Source: Candidatus Micrarchaeum acidiphilum ARMAN-2 (GTDB lineage Archaea > Micrarchaeota > Micrarchaeia > Micrarchaeales > Micrarchaeaceae). From it: a stretch of 64,000 nucleotides of DNA. Position 1 is the first letter of the stretch. The number at the start of each line of letters is the position of its first letter. The position numbers were made by a program, and so were the translations under genes. The stretch covers positions 24,951 to 88,950 of the forward strand of contig GG697239.1 in assembly GCA_009387755.1 (NCBI GenBank). Reading direction: 5' to 3'. Positions 25,590 through 36,200 of the stretch are shown here, in pieces. Under the pieces are notes generated by a model. It was not told the origin of the DNA, ran no database searches, and saw nothing but the letters and a program-made list of their open reading frames with translations.

Positions 25590-25770
25590 CTTTACACCCC
25601 AATCATTTGCGAATACCTATTTCAAAACAAGCTTTAAAAAGCGAACCTTTTTTGACCTTTTACTGGTGTAGCCTATTTTACTTCCGCTATTCAAAAAGGC
25701 ATTTCCTAGTATTTAAGTTTTATTTCGCCCTCCGACGTGGAGTAAAATCCGAATTTGCGGAAGCGAGGCA

Positions 25771-26208
25771 CTATGATATGTCGCATCCGTCCTGAAATTC
25801 GCGCTTCAGGGTTCCCCATGCCTCCTTGTAAACCTGGTGCTCTTTCTTGTCAACATTGAAGAAAAGCCATTCAAAGAATCTGCTGTCAGGTATGTTGGTG
25901 TTTGAGAGTTCGCCTATGTCGTTCTGCGAGACGTTCTTCCATCTTGCCCTGCGGGCTTCCTGGTACTCTTCGCGTATCTCATCTGAATTCAGTTGCCCTG
26001 ATCCCTCTGTTATTCCCCTGAAGGTCTTCCAGGAGTGCGAAGAAGAAAAAGAGGCAATGATAATTGCCATCGTTCTGAGCATCTCATCAGTATAATCAAT
26101 GTCCAGAGCCTCAGCGGCCTCGCCATTGGCATATAACTCCCTAGAAGATAGCTTTTTGATGCTGTTGGCGATCAAGTCGTATCTTGTAAGGTTATATTTT
26201 TTAGGCAT
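25771..26208 (-). CDS. Uncharacterised soluble protein
   Basis: 145 residues, no family recognised. Mostly helical and acidic, with several aromatic residues near the C-terminus (FFEWLFFNVDKKEHQVYKEA). No signal peptide or membrane segment. It is flanked by a 180-nt spacer before nrdJ, in which I see nothing beyond AT-rich promoter sequence, and is divergent from the gene at 26322. Confidence 0.6.
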   Translation of the reverse strand: MPKKYNLTRYDLIANSIKKLSSRELYANGEAAEALDIDYTDEMLRTMAIIIASFSSSHSWKTFRGITEGSGQLNSDEIREEYQEARRARWKNVSQNDIGELSNTNIPDSRFFEWLFFNVDKKEHQVYKEAWGTLKREFQDGCDIS

Positions 26209-26321
26209 TTACTCAACCGCATGCGTAAAGCCTTTTATTCAACATCATACTAATTTATATAAAAAAATATAAAATAGTGTGTGTAAAAAATAATGCTTTA
26301 CCAATGCACCACCGTGATTTA

Positions 26322-26735
26322 ATGGCACTGTTCAACATTTTCGGCAAAAAGGATTCCGGCAGCGAACTCATGAAAGGCCTTCCGTTCAAGCTTGTTTCGG
26401 AGTGGACTCCGTACAGGCTGTATTCGGGCAAGCGCAGTTCTTCGTCGCTCAGCATGCGCGTGAAGAACATGACCAAGGAAACGCTTCTAACTTCGATAGT
26501 GATACAGCTTCCAGACCAGCTCAGCTTCGACGAAATCGGCGTGTCCAAGGAAAAGGAGATGAGGCTGGGCGATCTCGCCCCGGGCGAGGAAAGGGAGCTC
26601 AGGGCCGAAGTGTTCAACAACCTAAAGGCTGATCCCGGCGAGTATACCGTTTCCCTGACTGCGATAGCGCATTACAGGGACTACGGCCACGTGCTAAATG
26701 CAATAAAGAAGAAGGCCTTGATAAACGTGGTATAG
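26322..26735 (+). CDS. Uncharacterised beta-sandwich protein
   Basis: About 137 residues from ATG 26322; the frame is open from 26277. The strand-rich pattern (LPFKLVSEWTPYRLYSG, SLSMRVKNMTKETLLTSIV, LGDLAPGEERELRAEVFN, PGEYTVSLTAIAHYRDYG) resembles CARDB/arrestin-like Ig folds in which a paired-strand domain is stabilised by a P-G-E turn. No signal peptide, so cytoplasmic. AT-rich TATA-like runs lie at 26251-26276. Role unknown. Confidence 0.65.
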   Translation: MALFNIFGKKDSGSELMKGLPFKLVSEWTPYRLYSGKRSSSSLSMRVKNMTKETLLTSIVIQLPDQLSFDEIGVSKEKEMRLGDLAPGEERELRAEVFNNLKADPGEYTVSLTAIAHYRDYGHVLNAIKKKALINVV

Positions 26736-26747
26736 CGCCACTGCGCA

Positions 26748-27866
26748 TCATGGAAGGAAGTCCCTGTTCTTTATCTTCTCCCTTATGTAATCGTCGACGA
26801 ACGTGAGCCTCGGGCCCTGCAGCGTGTCCTGCTCTAGCTTCTTCTTTGTCTCGAGCACCTTCTTCAGCTCTGCGACCCACTCTTTGTGCCTGTTTATCCA
26901 CGGGTAGTTGAGCATCTCCTGCGCCCTCTTTATGTCGACCTCGGTGGCCCTCATGGTAAGGTTCTTCAGGAAGTCGTAGTGCTCTATGTCGGCCATAGTT
27001 ACGCCTATGAACCGCGCCTCCGGAGTGGCGATGTCCCTGCCTATGTAGGCCAGGTTCATGCTCCCGGTCTTTATGGTCCAGTATATGTACCAGCCCCATG
27101 CGTCGCCATCGTTGAAAACGTACACTGGCAGTCCCTGGTCTGCAAGCTTCCTTATCAGCCTGCGGGTGCCCCTGGCCGCCTGACCCTGCGGCGATATCAG
27201 TATTGCGTTCTCCTTTTTCCAGAATCCGTCCTCGTTGAGCCTCTGCCACAATGCGTCCTTCTCGACTACTATGACATACTTTGCCTTGACGTCCACGAAC
27301 TCTATGTCGTTGTCCACGTCGCTAGGTATGGCCCATCCGCTCCTGCCTGTCTTGCCGGTGTCTATTTCAATCCTGTCGTCGCCGAACCTGTCGATCACCT
27401 TCATGTTGCCCGCAAGCACGCCCTTCCTGTTCGCATTGAGGTGCATGTACTCCCTCTTGATGCCCAGCGCGACCTCGAGGTCCTCTATCAGCGGGTTTGA
27501 CTCGCTCTGCTCGTTGAATATGTTTTCGTCTATGTCCTCCCCAAGCGAATACTTAAGCTGGTAGAACAGTCCCCTTATTGTCGTGTGCAGGTTCTGCTTG
27601 ACGAAGTCATGGCACTTTGCGGCTATTGCAACTGTCTGCATGAACCGCTTCGCCTGCGCCACATTTATGAAGCTGTGCTCCTCCTTCGAGTTGCCAAGCC
27701 TGAGGAATCCATCCTTGTCGTCGTATTTTATGTTTGACCTAGTCCTGGTTGTCACGGTAAATTTTGGATTCCTCTTCATTTTTATGTCGTAGAGTATTCC
27801 CTCTCCGAACTCCTCTAGCTTGTCCGTGGTGCCCTCCGCCTTGCCCTTTCCTCCGGACATGTTCAA
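26748..27866 (-). CDS. top6A: DNA topoisomerase VI subunit A (Spo11-like)
   Basis: 372 residues. It is the DNA-cutting subunit of the type IIB topoisomerase, which relaxes and decatenates DNA as an A2B2 complex. The 5Y-CAP domain carries the catalytic tyrosine in [12 protein letters not shown] (Tyr102). The Toprim domain has the metal-binding Glu202 (VVEKDALW) and Asp253/Asp255 (NDGDAWGW). Numbering is from a TTG overlapping the lonB stop; the ATG two codons later (27860) is an equally good start. Subunit B is not in the window. Coupling to lonB means the two are cotranscribed. Confidence 0.95.
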   Translation of the reverse strand: MNMSGGKGKAEGTTDKLEEFGEGILYDIKMKRNPKFTVTTRTRSNIKYDDKDGFLRLGNSKEEHSFINVAQAKRFMQTVAIAAKCHDFVKQNLHTTIRGLFYQLKYSLGEDIDENIFNEQSESNPLIEDLEVALGIKREYMHLNANRKGVLAGNMKVIDRFGDDRIEIDTGKTGRSGWAIPSDVDNDIEFVDVKAKYVIVVEKDALWQRLNEDGFWKKENAILISPQGQAARGTRRLIRKLADQGLPVYVFNDGDAWGWYIYWTIKTGSMNLAYIGRDIATPEARFIGVTMADIEHYDFLKNLTMRATEVDIKRAQEMLNYPWINRHKEWVAELKKVLETKKKLEQDTLQGPRLTFVDDYIREKIKNRDFLP

Positions 27867-29797
27867 TCTGCCTCGCTCCTCCTGAGCTCCCTTATTATCT
27901 CCTCCCTCCTCTTGCTCTTCTTCATCGAGTACTTTATCACGTCAGCCAGCGTCCTTACAGGTATTATCTTTATCCTCTTCCTCATGCTCTTGGAAAGGTA
28001 CACGTCGTCTGCGTTGCTCTGCGGTATTATTACCCGCCTCATTCCGGCTGCTATTGCCGCCTCGACCTTGCTGGTCACGCCCCCGACTGGCAGTACTGTG
28101 CCCCTGACCGAGAGCGAACCGGTCATCGCTATGGACTGGTCTATCGGAAGGTTTTCCATGGCAGACAGCACGCTTATGGCTACTGATATGCTGGCGCTGT
28201 CGCCCTCTATGCCTTCGTAGGTCTGCAGGAACTGCACGTGTATGTCGTAGCTAGCTACGTCCCTGCCAATGTGCTTCTTTATTATCGCGCTAACGTTCTT
28301 TACCGCTTCGTTGGCAATCTTGCCAAGCTTTCCGGTTGGTATAAACTTGCCCTCAGACCTTGAGCTCGCGGGCGTTACCTCTGCAACTATGGGTATTATT
28401 ATTCCAGATGAAAGCACTGAGCTTCCGACCACAGCCAGGCCGTTGACCTTGCCGGTTGCGAATCCCTTCACGTTGAAGACTTTGTAGTCCTTCCTCAGGT
28501 CTATCTCCTGGTTTATAACCTGGGCCTCTATCGGGTTTGCTACGCTCTTTGCTGCGAGCACGTCTTCAGCAGTGACGAACTTCTTTTTATTCTCTATTGC
28601 GGAGTCGCCCGCAGCCCTTATGAGCCCGCCAAGGTCTCTCAATATGAGGGTAAGCCTGTTCTTCCTTCCGGCTCTTCTCCTCGCTTCTTCTATTATGGCT
28701 TCGACCGCACTCCTGTCGAATTCGGGTATCTTGCCGTCCTTCTTTATCTCCTGCGCGATGAACTGCACAAGCATGTTCCTGTTCTGCGCAGTGTCCGGCA
28801 TCGTCGAATCCATGTATACCTCATAGCCGTATCCGCGTATCCTAGACCTGAGCGCGGGATGCATCTTCTGTATGTCCTGCAGGTTGCCTGCCGCAACCAG
28901 TATGAAGTCGCACGGCACGGGCTCTGTCTTGACCAGCGCCCCGGAGCTCATCTCGCTCTGGCCGGTTATCGGGTATTTCTTTTCCTGCATTGCCGTAAGG
29001 AGCTCTTGCTGCGACCTTGGGTCGAGGCTGGAAACCTCGTCTATGAAAAGCACGCCCTTGTTTGCCTTGTGTATGGCGCCGCTCTCGACCCTCAGGTGGG
29101 CCGGAGTGCCGAGGCCACCGGTCTGCAGCGGATCGTGCCTGACGTCGCCAAAAAGCGCGCCTGCCTTCGACCCTGTTGCGTCTATGAACGGCGCATGGTT
29201 CTTTCCGGAGTTGTCAACTATGAGCTTGGGTTCGTTTGAATCCCCCATTCCAGGTATGCCTACTCTCCTCGTAAGGCTGGTCATGAAAAGCAGCATTGAT
29301 CCGAATATCATTATTCCCAATATGAGCGCAGCAAGCACAACTATCTCATAGCCTTTTATTATTCCGCTCAGCGATATCCCGAAAAGGACTATTACAAGTA
29401 TAAGGACTATTGGGGTGACGAGCGATGCCCCCTTTCCGAGCGACATCCTGCTGTTCAGCCTCTCTTTCTGTACTATTTGCCTGCCCTGCCCGTCGCCCAT
29501 CCTTTCCGCCGACTGGGCGTCCGGATACGTCTTGACGTCCTTTACTATGGGCATGTTCTCGTCGTTTGTATTCCTGTATACGAGCACGTCCTCAAGGTCC
29601 CCTGCCGGCAGCAGCTCGGCCATGGCCTGCGCCAGCATTGTCTTTCCGGTTCCCGGCTCGCCTATGAGAAGCACGTTCCTGCGCTGTTTAGCTGCCCTCT
29701 TTATTATCTCGACCGCCTTTTTCTGGCCGATCACCTGGTCTACCAGCTTTCCGGGTATCTTGACGTCTGCGGTTGTCTTGAAGCGTAATTCTGCCAT
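27863..29797 (-). CDS. lonB: Membrane-anchored archaeal Lon protease (LonB)
   Basis: 644 residues, standard for archaeal LonB, an ATP-dependent protease facing the cytoplasm. Walker A GEPGTGKT (residues 46-53) is followed by the two transmembrane helices inserted in the AAA+ domain (about 127-147 and 151-173), Walker [11 protein letters not shown], and the protease domain with the Ser/Lys dyad in GDSAS (Ser534) and GVTSKVEAA (Lys577), spaced 43 residues as in the family. It starts at 29797 with a short AT-rich promoter region. Its stop overlaps the top6A TTG start. Confidence 0.96.
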   Translation of the reverse strand: MAELRFKTTADVKIPGKLVDQVIGQKKAVEIIKRAAKQRRNVLLIGEPGTGKTMLAQAMAELLPAGDLEDVLVYRNTNDENMPIVKDVKTYPDAQSAERMGDGQGRQIVQKERLNSRMSLGKGASLVTPIVLILVIVLFGISLSGIIKGYEIVVLAALILGIMIFGSMLLFMTSLTRRVGIPGMGDSNEPKLIVDNSGKNHAPFIDATGSKAGALFGDVRHDPLQTGGLGTPAHLRVESGAIHKANKGVLFIDEVSSLDPRSQQELLTAMQEKKYPITGQSEMSSGALVKTEPVPCDFILVAAGNLQDIQKMHPALRSRIRGYGYEVYMDSTMPDTAQNRNMLVQFIAQEIKKDGKIPEFDRSAVEAIIEEARRRAGRKNRLTLILRDLGGLIRAAGDSAIENKKKFVTAEDVLAAKSVANPIEAQVINQEIDLRKDYKVFNVKGFATGKVNGLAVVGSSVLSSGIIIPIVAEVTPASSRSEGKFIPTGKLGKIANEAVKNVSAIIKKHIGRDVASYDIHVQFLQTYEGIEGDSASISVAISVLSAMENLPIDQSIAMTGSLSVRGTVLPVGGVTSKVEAAIAAGMRRVIIPQSNADDVYLSKSMRKRIKIIPVRTLADVIKYSMKKSKRREEIIRELRRSEAD

Positions 29798-29847
29798 CGT
29801 TTCACTTGTAACTGGCCAAACTATAGCAAATTCGGAATTTAAATAAT

Positions 29848-30615
29848 TTATGCCTTTTGGCTTAAAACATAATAAAATTTGTCATATTTGTAAGTGCCCT
29901 TGACCAGTCTTGCAGCCATGTTGGCATGGTATCTGATTCCTTTGGAAAAGAGGGTCCCGTCCCTAACGCTGTCGGAAAGGCGTGCCATTCCGTTTTTGAG
30001 TATGTTATTCTTGGGGCGCGGACCGCTGTATACAAACTCCTTCACAGGAACAAGGCCGTTTTCCTTTATCATTTTTTCCCACATGGCGTAATTGCTGCCA
30101 GCGCTGTTTTCAACGAACAGTATTCTGCCTCCCTTGTTGAGATGCGCCCCTACATCGGCATAAAACTCCCTGTGCACCCTCCATCCCGGGTCTATCGCTA
30201 TTAGGTCATTTTTGTATTCCTTTTCAGAGCCGTCGAAGTGCGGCGGGTTGCTGATTACAAGGTCCCAGACCTGGTTCGCAGGAACATTCTTGAGGCCGTC
30301 TGACACGAAGGCATCAACCTTCCCTTCAAGGCCGTTCTGCTCTATTGTGTACCTGCAAAGCTCTATGGCTTCGGGGTTTATGTCTACAAGGCACAGCCTG
30401 TCGCAAAGCTCGTTCGCAAGGAGCGAGAATCCTATGAGCCCGGGACCCGAGCAGAATTCGCATATGGTGCCTACCCTGCCAAACATGCTTTTTACTATAG
30501 GCACAAAATCATGGCCGAAGCTTGTTGCTCCGCCGTTCAGCCTTGGTATATAAAATGCCTTTATGCCGTTGTACTCTTCGAACTTGAGCCTTTTTTTGTC
30601 TATCAATCGGACCAC
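29848..30615 (-). CDS. SAM-dependent methyltransferase, NPPH type
   Basis: 255 residues. Class I methyltransferase fold: motif [13 protein letters not shown] (53-64), acidic end of strand 2 LVDIN (Asp78), and motif [12 protein letters not shown] (121-130). NPP(Y/F/H) motifs are typical of amino-methylating enzymes acting on adenine or guanine in RNA or DNA, or on glutamine in proteins, so an N-methyltransferase is likely. Target unknown. Divergent from the GT2 gene at 30674. Confidence 0.85.
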   Translation of the reverse strand: MVRLIDKKRLKFEEYNGIKAFYIPRLNGGATSFGHDFVPIVKSMFGRVGTICEFCSGPGLIGFSLLANELCDRLCLVDINPEAIELCRYTIEQNGLEGKVDAFVSDGLKNVPANQVWDLVISNPPHFDGSEKEYKNDLIAIDPGWRVHREFYADVGAHLNKGGRILFVENSAGSNYAMWEKMIKENGLVPVKEFVYSGPRPKNNILKNGMARLSDSVRDGTLFSKGIRYHANMAARLVKGTYKYDKFYYVLSQKA

Positions 30616-30673
30616 AGAATATTTGTCAATGTTAAATTTATATCCTTTTATCTCAAATTACCACTAGCTTTAG

Positions 30674-31417
30674 ATGCCCTACGAATGCATTTTTGTCATA
30701 CCTGCAAGGAACGAGGAGAAAAGTATAGTGGAGACGGTGAACAGGGTATCTGCCGCAATGGAGCAGGCTTTTGACTCATTCAAAGTTGTGGTTGTGGATG
30801 CCTCCTCAACTGACAGCACCCCGCAGATACTCGAAAGGCTTGCAAGGGAAAACAGCAGGTTGGACGTAATTTCAGGTACACGTCCGCACCAGAAGGGATT
30901 TGACATACACAACGCATTCATGAAATACGATTCTTCAATATATGGCTTTTTGGACTCCGACACGCCAGAGATGTCGCAATACATATTGCCAGCCGCAAAT
31001 CTCATAAAGGGAGGATACGACATTGTTATAGGCTCCAGATACAAGGGCGGGGCGAAGCTCGACAGGCCCAAGTCAAGGGTCGTGGTGTCCGGGCTCTACA
31101 ACAAGACGATCAATGCAATATTTGGCGACGGTATACTGGACCACCAATGCGGTTTCAAGCTTTTCAGCAAAAATGCATGGGCCGCAATATCGCCGCTTGC
31201 CCGCGAGAAGAAATGGCCCTGGGACACTGAAGTGCTGCTTATAGCAAGGGGGATGGGCATGAAAATTTACGAGATGCCGATATCGTGGAGGGATTCGAGA
31301 GGCCGCACGCCAATAGAGAATATCTCAAGGGTCTTATCTGACGCATCGATATTTATACCGGCTACGCTGAGATTTATATACCGGTTTAAGATACTGCACC
31401 GCTTGTCCAAGGCGTAG
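30674..31417 (+). CDS. Family 2 glycosyltransferase (dolichyl-phosphate sugar synthase-like)
   Basis: 247 residues. GT-A fold: start FVIPARNEE, nucleotide-sugar binding VVVDASSTDST (39-49), DxD-type motif FLDSDTP (about 93-99), and the later QCGFKLFS and WPWDTEVLL segments seen in dolichyl-phosphate glucose/mannose synthases. No C-terminal membrane domain. It would make a lipid-linked sugar for glycoprotein assembly, consistent with the convergent ArnT/GT39-like gene 4 nt away. The donor sugar cannot be told. Confidence 0.87.
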   Translation: MPYECIFVIPARNEEKSIVETVNRVSAAMEQAFDSFKVVVVDASSTDSTPQILERLARENSRLDVISGTRPHQKGFDIHNAFMKYDSSIYGFLDSDTPEMSQYILPAANLIKGGYDIVIGSRYKGGAKLDRPKSRVVVSGLYNKTINAIFGDGILDHQCGFKLFSKNAWAAISPLAREKKWPWDTEVLLIARGMGMKIYEMPISWRDSRGRTPIENISRVLSDASIFIPATLRFIYRFKILHRLSKA

Positions 31418-31421
31418 CGAG

Positions 31422-33215
31422 CTACTGCTTTATCACCATGAGCCTTTCGTACGGCGCATAGGGATCCTTTGCAGTAAATACCACTCTATAGCCGCTTGTC
31501 ATGTTGTCCAATACGCAGCTTTCAAAAGAGGTTGTATACGTAGGCGAAAGCGAAAGGCCCAATGATCCTCCCACAACAAGATAAGCATTTCTCCCGGATT
31601 CAATTGAAGCTATGTTCGCCGAGCTGCAATTGTATAGCGCTGTGATGTTGTACCTGTAGTCTGTAAGAAGGTTCGCCTCGTTTGCAAAGTACGTGCTTGT
31701 ATAATATGTTGCATTTGGATGCATTGCTGCAAATCTGTCGAACATGTTTAGGGAATATACTGAGCTGCGGTAAAAGGAAGAATCGTAAGACTGCTGGTAC
31801 AGGGACACAATGACTATTGCCACCAGGGCAGCAGCGCCGGCAATTTTGGCGTACTTCTTCCCGGATTCAAGAATTCGCTCTATTCCAAGCGCGGATATGA
31901 CTGTCACGGGCAGCACAAGCAGCGTCGCATACATGAGCCTGTCGCTTATCATCAGGAGCCTGAAGCTGCCGCCCAGGCTGATCCATCCGTCAGGAAAGAA
32001 AAAAAGCACCAGCAGATCGAACAGCAGCATTGCAACGAAAAAGCTTCTATACCTAAACTTTTTTGCGAATGCCAGCACAGCAATAAAGACAGGGAGCAGG
32101 TAGCCCAAGATGGAAAAGCTTATCAGGTTGAAGTAGGCGTATTCCACCTTCTGCCCGGAAAAAACGTTGAAGAGCATGCCAATGTAGGTGATTGGAGAGC
32201 CGCTGTCAAACTCGAGCAGCACGTTGCCAAAAAGCCTTATGTACGTCGGATATATCCCTGACGTCGTGGCAATGTTTATTACAGATGCGCGCTCGACATC
32301 CGGATAAAGGAAAAAGTTGCCAGAAGTTGCAAGGTAATAGATTCCCGTAATAGAGAATGCAAGCAGAAATCCGAGTATTATCAAGGAAAGGCCCATGCCA
32401 TCTTTTGCGAAACTGAACTTCCGGGCGATGAGCCTGTAAGCGTAAAGCAGCACCAAAAAGATCATCATGCTTGATACTATGGGATTGGTAATGTAGCCCA
32501 GCCCTATAAAAAACCCTGTAAGGAGTAGGTACAACCTATTATGCTTTCCTCTAAAAACTGTGGCAGAGTGCACATGCCTGCGCACAGTACCTGCAAGCCC
32601 AATATCACTTCTAAGCCAGAAGTACACGCCTGCGGTAAGCATTGCCATGGCAGGCACAAATGGCTGTACCTGGTCCGAAAATATTATATTGAGCGGAAAA
32701 AATGCAAATATCGCTGCGCCTATCAAGGCGGCCCTTTCATTTGATATCTCCCTTATTATAAGATACAAAAACGCAGCTTCAACAGCAGACATTGCGATAA
32801 CGTAAAATATGCTGCCTTCAACAGAAAATCCGGCAATCTCGTTCAGGAAGATCTCAGGATATATGAGGCCTCCGTAAAACGAGAACATGACAGCAGGGTT
32901 GAATATTCCCATGCTGTAATCCGAAAAGTTGGCGTTCTGATACATGCTAAAGTTCGGGCACACACCATTTTGTGCACAGCTGGAAATTATGTTCAGGTAA
33001 AAAAGCTCGTCAAACGTGTTGCCGAAAACAGGCCCGGTGTAAAAATACAGCCTTACTGCGATTACCAGAACCATAATCAAAAGAACCTGTATCCGCCAGT
33101 CATGCACCGAATCCTTCAAGCCGCAGTTGCCTCTTCTCTCGCGACGCGCTCTTGCGGCAGGCCGTTTGGAATTTGACCTTGCGCTCATTTCTGTTTTCAC
33201 CATTACCTTTAGCAT
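31422..33215 (-). CDS. Polytopic membrane glycosyltransferase, GT39/ArnT-like (GT-C fold)
   Basis: 597 residues. A basic N-terminus is followed by a first helix, then an external loop with the acidic pair GNTFDELFYL (Asp69, Glu70), the position used by protein mannosyltransferases and ArnT. About eleven to twelve further helices occur, and a C-terminal soluble region of 130 residues. Such enzymes transfer sugars from a lipid carrier to proteins or lipids outside the cell. It may act on the abundant N-x-S/T and Thr-rich surface proteins in this window. An AglB-type oligosaccharyltransferase is less likely because no WWD motif is seen. Confidence 0.75.
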   Translation of the reverse strand: MLKVMVKTEMSARSNSKRPAARARRERRGNCGLKDSVHDWRIQVLLIMVLVIAVRLYFYTGPVFGNTFDELFYLNIISSCAQNGVCPNFSMYQNANFSDYSMGIFNPAVMFSFYGGLIYPEIFLNEIAGFSVEGSIFYVIAMSAVEAAFLYLIIREISNERAALIGAAIFAFFPLNIIFSDQVQPFVPAMAMLTAGVYFWLRSDIGLAGTVRRHVHSATVFRGKHNRLYLLLTGFFIGLGYITNPIVSSMMIFLVLLYAYRLIARKFSFAKDGMGLSLIILGFLLAFSITGIYYLATSGNFFLYPDVERASVINIATTSGIYPTYIRLFGNVLLEFDSGSPITYIGMLFNVFSGQKVEYAYFNLISFSILGYLLPVFIAVLAFAKKFRYRSFFVAMLLFDLLVLFFFPDGWISLGGSFRLLMISDRLMYATLLVLPVTVISALGIERILESGKKYAKIAGAAALVAIVIVSLYQQSYDSSFYRSSVYSLNMFDRFAAMHPNATYYTSTYFANEANLLTDYRYNITALYNCSSANIASIESGRNAYLVVGGSLGLSLSPTYTTSFESCVLDNMTSGYRVVFTAKDPYAPYERLMVIKQ

Positions 33216-33258
33216 ATAATTAAATAACTAGTTATTTATTACTAAGATTGAAATTGAA

Positions 33259-36200
33259 TTGAATATACTGGCTGATACATCGGGCAGCGTCAAACGTGTT
33301 AATGCGCAATCCGCAATGGAATACATGACCACATACGGATGGGCCATATTGCTTATTGCGATAATGATTACACTGCTCTATTTCTACATAACCGTTCCGT
33401 ATACAATAGCCCCGAACTCATGCATATTTTCAATCGGCGCAAACTGCAACGACATGGTGTTCGGTACAAGCCCGTCGCACGCAACCGAGATAGGTCTGTT
33501 CCTTTCAAACAGCCAGCCATATCCAATACTGAATCCGTCCTTGACGGCAAGCATCAACGGCAAGAACTACACTTTTACAAACGACTGCAAGCCAAGCTAT
33601 GTGCTTCCGGGTGGAGAGATGATATGTATACTGCCGCTGCCAATATCATCGTCCCTGAACCAGTTCTTTACCGGGAGCTTCTATCTCACTGCAAATTATT
33701 GCGGCCTTGCTGCAATTTCGTCATCCAAATCATCATGCGCTTCTGCTCCGGTCCAAACATATGCCGGCAGATTTACGGCTCATGCCGAACCGCTTGTAAA
33801 GCCAAACTACTACGTTACTTTATCGGTTGAGAATACTACAAATCCTGCAGACAATGCACGGGATGCACTTACAGCCAAAGCGTACATGCTCGGATACCCT
33901 CTTTCCGGAGCGGATATCAATTTCTATGCAAACTTTACTGATGGCACTCCGGCTACTCCACCATATACTATAAATCCAAATGCGACTACAACAGGCACCT
34001 CTGGCATAGCCCAGAGTTATATATGGGGCACAAAGCAGGGCCTGGTAAACGTCACTGCGAATTATCTTGGCACTACGGCAACGCAGCAGATAAATTTCGT
34101 GGCGGTAACTCCAACCGAATTTGACGTCTGCAATTCGAACATGCTGCACAGTGGCAACACGATAATAGTAATAGACGGAAAGGCTTATACCTGCAGCCAG
34201 ATAACAAATAAGCCGCCGCTCTTAGCGTGCAACTCAACAAACCCATTCACATTTTCAAAATACTTTTATTCTAGTCCTGGAATCAGGGCGGTGTTCAACT
34301 ACGTTGACATAAACGGAGTCAAATACCCGTCTCCTTCAGGAACAATAACTGTCTACAACTGCACGAAGCCAATCGTAATAGCGAACTACACAAACCAATA
34401 CGAGTTCAACGAATACGCAAACCCGACATACAACTATTCTGAAAACGGCGGCGAGGTAAACGCGTCGCCGCTCAACGGCGCAGTGCCGTACAACCTTACA
34501 GTTACGCCCGCAGGCACAACAATGTACTACCACTACCAGGCGTGGTTCAACGCCAGCTCCCAGATAAAGATATCTGAGCAGGCGAATTCGTCGCCTGCGC
34601 CAGGATGGGTGTTCAACTCCTGGACATGCGGCATAGAAACCTACAACTCAAGCGCAACCTGTTATTCGGGCACAACCGGCACCGAAACCGTATCAATGTA
34701 CGGCGCCATAAACGAAACTGCAAACTTCTGGGCGAACCTGCAGATGCTTGTATACCCGTCGCAGCCCAACCAGCTCAGCACAGGCGGCACCACAACGCCC
34801 TCCGGCATTACATCATACCCATACGGCACCGCGGTGCAGATAACCGCCACCAACAATTCCGGCTTCGAATTCCATGAATGGCTTGGAACAAATCCAAACA
34901 GCTACACCGGCACCGCAAATCCCACAACAATAGACATGTACAACCCGATAACCGAAAATGCAATATTCAACGTGTCGCTTCTCATGGTGGTTTATCCGTC
35001 AATGGCGGGCAACGTAATACCAAGTGCGGGCGCGCACTACTATCCATACGGCACAACGGTCGCGATAAATGTTTCCAGCACCAATGCATCTGTAAGCTAT
35101 ATGCGCGACGTACAGGGCATTGGCACCGCAAGCAGCAATCCGAATAGCACGGGGCTGTTTGCGCCTCTGCAAGGAGTAGAAGGCGCGCTCTTACCAGGAA
35201 TCATAAAATACACCTCGACTGCGCTGCTTGCAGACCCTGTATTTAACATAATATGCAAAAATGACTGCAATGCAACTACGGCGGCGTGCCCTTCCGGACA
35301 GACGTGCATAAATTCCGGGCTGCATTGTTGCAATTCGGCATGTTCGACAAAGGCAGATATTTACTATTGCGAGTCTACAACAACCTCAACGACGTCTACG
35401 ACTTCCGTTACCACCACCTCAGTTACGTCAACCTCTACAACAACAATACCTCCTGCTCCAAGCGACTACATATTCCACAACTGGACCTGCTCAGGAACAA
35501 CCTGCTACCAAGGCCCGGACGGATTTGCATCTGTAACGCTTTATACTCCTGTGGTTGAGCAGGCAAACTTCAACGTTAGCGTAGTTGTAACTGCAAACCA
35601 GAGCGATTTCGGAACTGTAAGCCCGGCTACCGGCTACTACGGGCCGGGCTCTACCATTACGCTGAGCGCAACTGCAGACACCTCTCCGAGCCCGGGATAC
35701 TCATTCCACAACTGGACATGCACCACAACTGCAGGAGGATCCTGTTATTCCGGCACGGGCAACCCTCAGACCATAACGGTGGGCGCGCATCCGTTCACCG
35801 AACAGGCAAACTTCTGGATAAACCTGCAGATGATAGCATCCCCGTCAGATGGCGGCACCACATCGCCCGGAGTAGGAATACATACGTATCCGTACGGATC
35901 TGCAGTCGCAATAGGTGCTACGGCAAACCCCGGATGGGCGTTTAAAAACTGGACCTGCTCCGGCAATGCTTGCTACTCGGGCACCACGCAGTCAACAACC
36001 ATCAATACTTATGGTGCAATAGAGCAGACGGCTCACTTCACCTCAACAACTACATCTACGACAACGTCTACATCTACGACAACGTCTACATCCACATCTA
36101 CAACGTCTTCTACAACCGCTCCAACTACCACAATAATCAATGTCTGCTCGCTTTACGAGGAATCGAGTGGAGCTAGCCCTGATCCGTTATCTGCATATTG

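Noticed and set aside
26614..27249. Long frame opposite the gene at 26322 and inside top6A
   Set aside because: Arg/Gly/His-rich shadow of the high-GC codon pattern of top6A.
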